A stretch of 64,000 bases of DNA from Fragum whitleyi. Lineage: Eukaryota > Mollusca > Bivalvia > Cardiida > Cardiidae. The position numbers and the translations under genes are program-made. This document shows positions 41,545-50,316 of this stretch, piece after piece (the stretch's first letter is position 1; each line of letters begins with the position of its first letter). A model generated the notes under the pieces. It did not search any database and was not told the origin of the DNA. It saw only the letters and a list, made by a program, of their open reading frames with translations. Location of the stretch: positions 58,457,642-58,521,641 of the forward strand of contig OX411544.1 of NCBI GenBank assembly GCA_948146395.1, in the 5' to 3' direction.

Positions 41545-42264
41545 TTATGCTTGTGCATATTGTACACATAACCCCATTTCAATAAGGAACTGTCCCAACA
41601 AGATAAATGAATAAATGTATGCTTGTTGATTGGATAATAAAAAAAAATTCTTATTTGATTTCAAAGGTGTTTCAACAGAGAAATTAAGTACAGTGTCAGC
41701 TTTGCCTTTACTGTGTCGTAAATGAGTGATATCTTTTGTAGATGGACCATCTAAATACCCATCAAAAAACACAGTTGTTCCACAAACAGGATATCTACGA
41801 GTGATGAAGTTGTAAAAATGCTGAAAAACTTCTTTGAAGGTTTCTTTTTTTGGCCAGGATATTTTTTGTAACAGTGATCCTCCATCCAATACATACTGTG
41901 GTTAATCAACATTATTGTCTTGTAGATTTATTGGCAGGCCTTTTGCTAAGAACAATCTCCCTTTTTCCATGCAGCATCAGCCAAGACAGCCTTTTGGGGA
42001 ATTCAGGGTAGCCCATCAAACAGCGAAGAAAGAATACTTCAGAGTTCTTATTTGAAAATCATTGAAATGTCATTTGCATATCTATGTGCTACTGCTGTAA
42101 TTCTTTGAAAAAGAAGTTGTGGATCTAGTGTTATACTCTCACCACTGACTTTAACCGAAATTTTATAATTCAATGTGATTGCTTGCTTTGATCTTTTAAT
42201 AGAAATGTATTAATTGTGCATCCAACATAGATGATAAAAATTGTCTCCAACAGATTTTGCGCGG
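41545..42264 (-). pseudogene. Uncharacterised multicopy protein gene, C-terminal part (split by gypsy)
   Basis: Minus-strand frames continue the gene whose N-terminal part lies at 50317-52279. Visible blocks are ESITLDPQLLFQR near 42130, then DGGSLLQKISWPKK at the start of the 41545-41889 block, followed by FFDGYLDGPSTKDITHLRH. I recall this DGGSLLHR...VVFDGYG.GPSTKD.TH.RR pattern from a large family of unnamed proteins scattered in cnidarian and mollusc genomes; function unknown. Frames are broken by stops, so this copy is dead. It ends next to the LTR at 42265. Confidence 0.6.
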
Positions 42265-42423
42265 TGTTGGGTGTTGGCTAGTGATGCAGGGGTAGTAAAC
42301 AAGAGCGTGTGTTTGGTTTAACGATGTATTAACAACTAACTCAAGTGGGCAAATCCCAAAAAGAGCGGCAATATCTGAGCATGCCCGTTTAAACATACAT
42401 GTATACATGCATACTATGTAAGA
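42265..42423 (-). mobile_element. 3' LTR of the Ty3/gypsy element
   Basis: Matches 50152-50316 with about nine substitutions and a 6-bp gap near its outer end. On the minus strand it begins TATTCTTACATAG-like sequence (TCTTACATAGTATGC) and ends CCAACACCCAACA. No 5-bp target duplication matches the flank of the other LTR (ACTCA side versus GCGCG side), so the boundary was altered after insertion or the ends derive from recombination. Confidence 0.78.
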
Positions 42424-42743
42424 TTCCTTTTGTTTTGAAAAAAAGAAAAAACAATAATTTTTATATCTATTTCGATATTATGTTGTTGGTATTCATCAGG
42501 AAAAATTTTGACCAAACCCCGGTGTAATTTATTTTATGAGTATTGAATTGAGATGCCAGTCAAATCGCCGGACTGTGGCATTGACATTAATGGCTCATAA
42601 AATTCTATTAGATTCTGTTATCTCAGAACCATGCTAAATTTAAATAGGCGATAAAACCTAAATGAGTTTAACTAGCAGTGTCAAATGTGTTTACATTACT
42701 TGACCCATTCGCTTTTGGCGTACGCACAGAGTGGCTTCACTTC

Positions 42744-42956
42744 TCAACCAGACCTTGTTATGTAATTATAGCTAGAATTTGGATTGGCACTTTGTTTGAC
42801 AGGTTTTGTCTGGCAGGTGTAGCCTGGGTTGTAATTTTGTTTTACTGGGGGGTTAGAGTTATGATCGGATTGTGACCTGTTATTAAAAACGCGGTTATGT
42901 CGATACACAGCGCCGTCTGAAGTTCGAATATCAAATGACTTGTCATTGGTTTTTAG
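42744..42956 (-). pseudogene. gypsy integrase C-terminal tail, separated by an insertion
   Basis: Encodes NDKSFDIRTSDGAVYRHNR and a Pro/Asn/Ser-rich tail ending YNYITRSG, the usual pol C-terminus of this retrotransposon group (compare the ...G..YRRNR... pattern). The preceding part ends RAKVIRT at about 43936, just beyond the inserted element. Confidence 0.78.
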
Positions 42957-43935
42957 CTCCACTGGCTGAAAGCCACTGGGGCTATTGTCATGGTGTTGTG
43001 TCTGTTGTGCGTGTGGCCGTGCGTCCGGTCGTAAACTTTTTCTTTAACAATCTTCTCCTCAGAAACTACTGGATGAATTTCAACCAAACTTCACAGGAAT
43101 GTACCTTGGGTGACCCTCTTTCAAGGTTGTTCAAGAAATTTTGATCCAATGAAAAACATTGATTTGGGCATGTCTAATTTCCAAATATGGTAAAAAGTGA
43201 GTTTTCTCAGATTCTAATTGATGGATACCAATGAAATTTTACATGAATGATCCTTGTATGACCCTTTATCAGTCTACAAAAGATTTTTGAGATCGGATGA
43301 AAAATATGTATTTTATGGGCGGAGGTCATTTCTCTTTATGTAGTTTAGTGGAAAATTTTAAAAACATTTTCTCAGAATGTAAGTGTTGGATATCAACCAA
43401 ATTTCACTGGAATGATCCTTGAGTGATCCTTGATCAGACTACTAAAAATTATAGTGATCAGATGAAAAATATGTCTTTTATGGGTGGAGGTCATTTCTCT
43501 AAATGTTTTATAGTTGAAACTTTGAAAATCATTTTCTCAGAATCTAAATGATGGATATCAACCAAATTTCACTGGAATAATCCTTGAGTGACCCTCTTTC
43601 AGTCTACCAAAAATTATCGGATTATTCTCTATGTGTTACATAGTGGAAACTTTGAAAATCGTTTTCTCAGAATGCAATTGATGGATACCAATGAAATTTT
43701 ACATGAATGATCCTTGAGTGACCCTTTATCAGTCTAGCAAAAATTTTTTTGATCGAATGAAAATATGCATTTTATCGGCAGATGTCATTTCTCTATATGT
43801 TAAATAGTGGAAACTTTGAAAACCATTTTCAACATCAGTAGAATCCAAAATATCTAAAAATCTAGTCAAAACCTTTATTAGTTTACAAGAATTTCAAGCC
43901 TGTGGAGCGACTCAAGCCATTCACGGCTTTCTAGT
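42951..43935. mobile_element. AGCTCCACTGG-type (Helentron-like) element inside pol
   Basis: Left end TTTTAGCTCCACTGGCTG; right end AAGCCATTCACGGCTTTCTAGT, where AAGCC/GGCTT forms a hairpin just before CTAG. Subterminal inverted match: GCTCCACTGG at the left and CTGTGGAGCG at the right. The interior has about five units of roughly 155 bp with ATTTTCTCAGAATCTAA, CCAAATTTCACTGGAATGAT and GGTCATTTCTCT. The pol frame rejoins if the element is removed at a T/T junction. No target duplication longer than ambiguous Ts. Confidence 0.72.
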
Positions 43936-44915
43936 TCTGATTACTTTAGCCCTTTCCAAGATATTTCTGGGTTTTCTTTGAATCATAACCTGATCTCCAA
44001 TTTTCACTGAAGGTAGAGATTTAGCTTTCCGATCGTGATAGAATTTTAATTTCTCCTTTTGCTTTTGCATATTTCCCCTCGCTTTTTGGATATTGGCCAG
44101 TTCGGGCAATAATTGCTGATCAGTAGTTGGCAAAACCGATCTTAACCTTCTCCCCATTAATAATTGAGCAGGAGAGTAGCCACAATCTAACAGAGTATTT
44201 CTATACTCGAGCAATGGCAAATAAGGATCACAGTTCAAGTCTTGAGACTTGCGCAGAATATGCTTTGCGTGTTTCACGTTAATTTCACTGAGACCATTTG
44301 AACTTCGATGGTTTGGACTTGAAGTTACAAGAGTGAATGACCAACTTTTACTAAAGTCGCGGAATTGTTCTAAAGTAACTGAGTTCCTTTGTCAGTTTTC
44401 ACCCTTTCTGGTATACCAAAACAACTGAAATGGACCTTTAGTTTGCGTATGACTGTAGTGCTCTTTAAGTCTGGTAAATACTCGATTTCAAAGTACCTAC
44501 TGTAAGCATCAACAGTTATGAGGTATTGACTATTTTCGAATGCGAAAATATCTCATGACAGCTGTTGCCATGGCCTGGCTGGAATTTCATGAGATAATAA
44601 AGGTTCCTTTGAGTTTAATTGTCGATAACCCACACATAATGGGCATGCCAAAACGTAATCCATAATGGCTTTGATCATGCCTGGCCAGAACATTATGTTG
44701 CGCATGCGGCGTGTGGCCTGATTACAACCTTGGTGGCTGTTGTCATGAATTATCCTTAGCATTTCTGACCTAAGTTTTTTGGGAATGACGACTTTTTGAC
44801 CTTTGAAAAGAATGTCGTCCTCATATGACATTTTATCTCTATGATTCCAAAATTCCAAGATGTTTTTCGGGCATTTCGTGCGTTCGTAGGGCCATCCCTT
44901 TTGCATTACACGCAA
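43921..44915 (-). pseudogene. gypsy integrase (zinc, catalytic core, C-terminal parts)
   Basis: 44553-44915 has the HHCC zinc region (IIHDNSHQGCNQATRR ... FWPGM ... ACPLC). 44280-44560 holds broken core pieces including ITVDAYSRYFEIEYLP and KTDKGTQ, with stops. 43921-44277 has NCDPYLPLLEYRNT and SAQLLMGRRLRS-like sequence (SPAQLLMGRRLRSVLPTTDQ), typical of the end of the core and the following chromatin-binding region. Confidence 0.85.
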
Positions 44916-44964
44916 GATGCATTGAAACTGATTGTCTGCAGACGACTCTTTCCTAATCAGACCC

Positions 44965-45810
44965 AGAGCTGAATCTAGGGAGCGGGATTGCGGGATTCAC
45001 GCTTTAAAATCGTTCATGCAGCAAAAAACACAAGGCCGTGCGGCACAGGTCACGCGCATTTTAAAAGATTGGCGCATTATTAAATCAGCTGTGCGTAAAT
45101 CATGAATATATTTCGAGACTTTTGAGAAAGCCCCCTAATTCATATTTCATTGTATAAAGCTGTTTAAATCTACCCAGGTATAATTGGGACTATAAATAGA
45201 ATTCCCAGTCAGCTTCCTTGATAAAAGTTACGCTTCACTGAAGATAGCCTACAATTTATGTGTTGAAATATTTTAAGTTAATTGAGTCGTAAGTGATACC
45301 AGTACACCTTATAGATACAGCTTTATGCAATCAGAGTTCGCATTACTTTTAACACAAGACAGGCAACCCAGAAGAAAGTCGTATTTTAATTCAGAATTTT
45401 CTATCAGGACATAAGAAAGATAATTATCGGATAATGAATGAATAATAATCAGGTACAAAAACTAGATTATTCAATTGTCTATGAATGGATTAGCGTCGCA
45501 AAATTGGAATGATACACCAAGACTCTCATTGTTTAGTTTTGGAACTTTGATTGTCCTTTCCTTTATTTATACATGTCTCTTTTAAAAATGCGCCAATCAA
45601 AACTTCAATTCTAAACAACATCTATCGGAGATAATTATCGTCTAAGGTGGTCGAGTCCTTGTGAATGCAACTTCATGTACAATGTCAAGACTTAAAATTT
45701 GTGATAAAAGTGAATGTCTGCTTGTGGCTCAATCTTTAAACATGTTGGCCCACATTTTGAAATGTGATGGGGGAGTTGGCCCACTTCACTGAAAACCTAG
45801 ATTCAGCTCT
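44965..45810. mobile_element. 846-bp TIR element inserted in gypsy pol
   Basis: Ends AGAGCTGAATCTAGG and CCTAGATTCAGCTCT are perfect 15-bp inverted repeats. AGACCC is duplicated on both sides (44959-44964, 45812-45817), the flanks reading CAGACCC and GAGACCC. The pol reading frame stops at one side and resumes at the other. No transposase ORF, so non-autonomous; superfamily not assigned (a 6-8 bp duplication would allow hAT). Confidence 0.75.
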
Positions 45811-45843
45811 GAGACCCATCTTTTCGTTGCTTATTGGTAACTG

Positions 45844-46540
45844 CTATAACACAGTATGCATGTGTGTATCGAGACTATTGAATAATTCAGGATACGTCTC
45901 CAACACACAATTTCTGCTTAGAGTGTCTCCTAACGGTATATTCGTGCCCTTTTTATGGATAACCTCTATGTCTAAGGATTGTAGCTGCAAAAGCATTCTT
46001 TGTAACCTTGGCGGCAAGACACATAAAGGTTTCTTCATGATTGAGATTGTTGGCTTACAATCGCTTTCAACAATTGTGTGATTGCCGTGAATGTATTGTT
46101 TGAACTTGAGGCATCAAAAAAGAATAGCTGCCATTTCTTTCTCTATCTGTGCCCCAGACCTTTGACTTTCTGTCAGTGTTTTAGACGCATATGCTATAGG
46201 CTGACCATTTTGAAGGCATGATGAGCCCAATCCTTTAAAGCTTGCATCTACTTGTAAAACGACCGGTTTAGTCAAGTCAATATACGTTAAAACTGGGGAT
46301 TGCGTAATAAACTGTTTGACTTTTGCAAAAGCTTTATTTTACGGGTCGTATTTAGTCGGGTCAAAATATGTTAAAACTGGGGATTGCGTAATAACCTGTT
46401 TGACTTTTGCAAAAGCTTTATTTTGCTCGGGCCCCCAAATAAATTCTATATCTTTCTTGAAAAAACGTGGAGGGTGCTAGTAAGCTCTGCTAAGTTTGGC
46501 GTGAATTTTGACAGGTATGTTAGCATATCCAGGAGGGTTT
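45844..46540 (-). pseudogene. gypsy RNase H / connection region with a 94-bp tandem duplication
   Basis: Readable blocks are VVLQVDASFKGLGSCLQNGQ, then PIAYASKTLTESQ at about 46100-46260, and LQSLDIEVIHKKGTNI with LGDTLSRN at 45844-46038, the standard RNase H order. 46286-46379 is tandemly repeated from 46380 (GTTAAAACTGGGGATTGCGT in both). 94 bp is not a multiple of three and breaks the frame. Confidence 0.82.
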
Positions 46541-47160
46541 CTAACTCATGCCTGGAATTGGGCGTTTCATGTGAATAATAGCCTTTACTTTATCCTTATC
46601 CACGGTCAAGTCTTTATCCGATATAACGTGACCAAAATAATTGACTTCTTTTTTGCAAATGACCATTTTATTTGGGTTGAATCTTATACCCTTTTCACGG
46701 GCTCGAAGCAAAAGATTTCTTAGGTATCTGTCATGTTCTGATTTGGATTTTCCGAAAACAAGTAGATCGTCTACTATACAAGCAACACCTTCGAGACCTT
46801 CGAGTATTTCCACCATTTTCCTATTATAGATATCTTGGCTGGATCTTAAACCCATGGCAAGACTAAGATACCAATATCTTCCGAAAGGAGTTGCAAATGT
46901 GGTTAATTTCGATGACTCTTCGGTAAGCTTACAAGAGTAATATCCCTTTGTCGCATCTAGAACACTAAAGTGAGTGGCACCGACAAGCCTTGAGGTTACA
47001 TCATCAATAGTGCGCATAGGGTAATATGGTCTCTGAATGCTGTCCTTTAGGTTTTTCGGGTCGATGCATACCCTTATATTACCGTTGGGTTTTTTGACAC
47101 ATACAAGTGCGTTGACCCATTTAGTTGGCTCGGTGACCCCTTTTTCTCAGTTGAGTTAAG
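46541..47160 (-). pseudogene. gypsy reverse transcriptase
   Basis: Contains KKPNGNIRVCIDPKNLKDSI, FSVLDATKGYYSCKL (first catalytic Asp), TFATPFGRYWYLSLAMGLRS and the active-site box CIVDDLLVFGKS, then NYFGHVISDKDL. The catalytic Asp pair is intact and this 159-codon block is open, but the surrounding pol is broken. Confidence 0.92.
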
Positions 47161-47180
47161 TTCCGATTTCAATTTTTCCC

Positions 47181-47720
47181 TTAACGCAAATGGAACTTTT
47201 CTAGTCGCACAGACTGAAGGGCAAGCGTTTTCTTTAAGCTTAATGGAACAAAGGCCTCGAAGACTTTGAAGACTTCAGAGAATTCTGAAATGGTTGGATG
47301 AGTAGGATCAAGATCAGGATCTTTCTGTTCAATAGCATAGGTCAATTTGATCAAACCTAGCTTACGGGCTGTATTTAAGTTTAGCAATGCAGGGACATTT
47401 CGGTCACAACGTAGAAATCTGCACTCACACTTCAGTCCTTGAACGCACAAAGTATTTTCGATTTACCTCGGACATTAAGCTGATCCCCACTGTATGAGGT
47501 TAATCTCACATCAGAAGCTACCAATGGTGAACTTATTTTCAACTGCTCAAACAGTTTACTTGGCAGGATATTAACCTGACTGCCAGTGTCTATCTAAGCA
47601 TCTATGTTTCTATCATACATTGGCAGTTTTACAAATGGTTGGTCTGATCGAGGATTCGAAATGTATGTACTGTATGTACGTCAAAAACATCATCGTCGGA
47701 CCAGTCAATTTGTACATCCT
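47181..47720 (-). pseudogene. gypsy aspartic protease and linker
   Basis: Near 47600 the minus strand reads YDRNIDA, a stop, then IDTGSQVNILPSKL: the retroviral-type protease DTGS motif with a nonsense change at the usual Trp or similar position. The linker at 47181-47450 (CECRFLRCDRNVPALL) leads to reverse transcriptase. Confidence 0.78.
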
Positions 47721-47726
47721 GATTAA

Positions 47727-48534
47727 TTACAAAAACATTATGATCCCCATAAACATTAGTCTTGCACATTTGTGCGAAATGATTTGATTTTCCGCATTTA
47801 TCACACTGTTTCCCAATAGTGGGACAGTCAGTCTAGTTTTTGTGGGGTTTTCGGCCACATCATGTGCATTTCGTTTGTTTGTCCCTTTTGGATCGTCCCT
47901 CGATTGTTTTTTGTTGTTTCTATCTTGATCTGGGGTTTGCCTGGGATTGGTTTGGTTGTTCGCTGTTTCGGTTTGAAACCCAATTGACATCTCTATTGTC
48001 CTCCTTCATTGCCTCAATTTGCTTGCGGCTGTATTCGTATGCCTGGCTTATTTGTTTCGCCAGGTCTAATGTCAGATCGCAGCCTTTCTCAATCAGCTTT
48101 TCTTGCAAACAGTCTGATCGGCATCCAAATACAATTCTGTCCCTGATCATTTCATCGGTATGATCTCCAAAATCGCAGTCCCGCGTGACTATTGTCAGTC
48201 TTGAAAAGAATTCCTCAAACAAGTCATTTCCTTGAATTTCATGGTAGAACTTATACCGCATGAACATTGGATTTGACTTTGGTTGTACAAATTGCCTGAA
48301 TCGTCCAAAAATTATGTCTGAATCGCGATTCTCCTCGGCTGTTAAATTCCATGACGCATGGATCGTACTTCCTTTATCACCCATCCAAAAAAGCACATAT
48401 ACACATAGTTCCTTTTTGCTTTTCCCTTTCAGCGGACCATCCATTAGGGGACAATGTCTTTCAAACTTTTCAAAACTGTCTGAAAGATTGGATGTGGTCC
48501 AGTCCATGTGCGGGTAAGGCAATGTGTCTGCCAT
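47727..48534 (-). pseudogene. gypsy gag with zinc knuckle
   Basis: The likely start is ATG at 48532-48534 (MADTLPYPHMDWTTSNLSDS). The capsid-like part includes FRQFVQPKSNPMFMRYKF, FFSRLTIVTRDCDFG and RDRIVFGCRSDCLQEKLI, a pattern common to Ty3/gypsy gag. After a frameshift near 47920 a CCHC zinc knuckle (CDKCGKSNHFAQMC) follows at about 47780. The 55 residues read upstream of the ATG belong to the inserted repeat. Confidence 0.85.
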
Positions 48535-50057
48535 TTTTAGCTCCACTGGCCGAAAGGCCAGCCGGCTATTGTCATGGCATGGTGTCCGTCGTACGTGGGC
48601 CTGTGCGTGCGAGTGTCCGTCTGTTTGTCTGTCTGACCCTAAACTTTTAACTTTGAAAATCTTCTCCTGAGGTACTGGATGGAATTCAATCAATTTCACA
48701 GGAATGTTCCTTGGGTGACCCTCTATCAGATTCCTTCAAAGAATTCTAATGGGTTGAAAATCATGGCTGTAGTGGGCGTGGCCAATTTCCATATATGGTA
48801 ATATATGAGTTTTCTCAGATTCTAATTGATGGATATCAATTAAATTTTACCTGAATGATCCTTGAGTGACCCTTTATCAGTCTACCAAAAGTTATTGTGA
48901 TCAGATGAAAAATGTGTATTTTATGGGCGGAGGTCATTTCTCTATATGCTATATAGTGGAAACTTTGAAAATCATTTTCTCAGAACCTAATAAATGGATA
49001 ACAGCCAAATTTCATTTGAATGATTCTTTAATGATCCTTTACAAGTCTGTAAATATATATTGTGATCAGATGAAAAATAAGCGTTTTATGGGTGGAGGTC
49101 ATTTCTCTATATGTTATATAGTGAAAACTTTGAAAATCATTTTCTCAGAATCTAACAGATGGATATCGACCGAATTTCACTGGAATGATTCTTTAGTGAT
49201 ACTTTATCAGTCTGCAAAAAATTATTGTGATCAGATGCATAATATGTATTTTATTGTCAGAGGTCTTTTCTTTTGATATGTTACATTGTGTAATATCCAA
49301 TATGGGGTAAAACAAACTTTTTTCAAAGTTCAAACAGATGGATTTCAACCAAATATCATAGGAATTTTATTTCTGTGAAGTTATATCAGGCTGCAAAAAA
49401 TATTTGATTAGATAAACAGCATGCTCTATATTGGCAGAGGATATTTCAACATATAAAGTGAATATATGACCACCCTTTTGGTATCACCTAAATGATGAAT
49501 TTTTTTAGACTCATTAAATTTAATAGGTGTAAAGATTGTAGGTTAGATGGAACATAAGCTTTGTTATACAAATGTGTTGAAACATTAGGTGAAATAGGGA
49601 GCCTGAGATACCCCTTAGAATTGGTCAGTTTAGTTGAATGAAGGGTGAAAGAGGTCAAGTGGTGTAGAGTGGCCTACTGAGGTTAAGAGTGGGGAAGAAA
49701 AAGCTGAGTTGACTGCACTTTAAGGCTTTGGACAGAATAAAGATTTTGGATTTAATATTTTACTTCTTATTATTATTTGATAGAATTTTGTTTTGGTGAC
49801 AAACAATTATTGTGAAGTAACACCCTTGTAGTGGTGTTCAATGAAAAGCGGAAAGATCTACAATCAAAATTTTGTGGACAAAATACCAGTATATTATGCA
49901 GTAACATTCTGTTTGTATTGAATTTTTTTTTTTTTTTTTGATTTCAAACAAATTTCACTGGAATGATTCTTATTTTTAACAGCCTTATCATCCTCTAATA
50001 ATCATTATCAGGATATTCAGGCCTGTGGAGCGAATCAGGCGCTCAAGTGCCTCTAGT
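48535..50057. mobile_element. AGCTCCACTGG-type (Helentron-like) element at the gag start
   Basis: Left end TTTTTAGCTCCACTGGCCGAAAGGCCAG with a CTGGCC/GGCCAG hairpin at 48546-48561. Right end hairpin AGGCGCTCAAGTGCCT (50037-50052) followed by CTAG. Subterminal inverted match GCTCCACTGGCC / GGCCTGTGGAGC. Internal units of about 155 bp with TTTCTCAGAATCTAA, ATTGTGATCAGATGAAAAAT and GGAGGTCATTTCTC. The insertion touches the gag ATG, which is retained because the element ends in A (minus strand). A T-rich run is at about 49925-49940. Confidence 0.75.
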
Positions 50058-50129
50058 TACTTTTAATGTGCTATTTGAATAAAAAATCCGACACAATGTC
50101 AAATGACTTCAATGTGCGCGAATTCCAAA

Positions 50130-50151
50130 ACTGATCCGGGTTCTGACACCA
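50130..50151 (-). promoter_or_regulatory. gypsy primer binding site, Leu-tRNA type
   Basis: Directly after the 5' LTR on the minus strand the sequence is TGGTGTCAGAACCCGGATC. TGG pairs with a tRNA CCA end, and TGTCAGAA fits the acceptor of a tRNA whose 5' end is GTCAG, as in leucine tRNAs. The tRNA identity is inference. Confidence 0.65.
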
Positions 50152-50316
50152 TGTTATATTTGGGTGTTGGCTAGTGATGCAGGGGTAGTAAACAAGAGTG
50201 TGTGTTCGGTTTAACGATTTATTAACAACTAACTCAAGTGGGCAAAGCCCAAAAAGAGCAGCAATATCTGAGCATGCGCATTTAAACATATATGTATACA
50301 TGCATACTATGTAACA
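50152..50316 (-). mobile_element. 5' LTR of the Ty3/gypsy element (165 bp)
   Basis: On the minus strand it runs from TGTTACATAGTATGCATG to CACCCAAATATAACA, so it has the canonical TG...CA ends. The pairing copy at 42265-42423 differs at about nine aligned positions, which indicates an old insertion. It truncates the multicopy gene on its right. Confidence 0.85.

Larger units (their letters stand above)
42265..50316 (-). mobile_element. Ty3/gypsy LTR retrotransposon, degenerate, with nested insertions
   Basis: Order on the minus strand: 5' LTR (50152-50316), primer binding site, gag, zinc knuckle, protease, reverse transcriptase, RNase H, integrase, 3' LTR (42265-42423). This pol order defines Ty3/gypsy. 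Several frameshifts and in-frame stops (for example at the Trp position before DTGS in protease, and a 94-bp tandem duplication in RNase H) make it non-autonomous. Inserts: 48535-50057 between leader and gag, 44965-45810 in pol, 42951-43935 near the pol C-terminus. It sits inside an older multicopy gene. No env-like ORF seen. Confidence 0.88.

Noticed and set aside
42265..42423. Solo repeat unrelated to the retrotransposon
   Set aside because: Its sequence and order match 50152-50316, and pol fragments of one element lie between them in consistent orientation.
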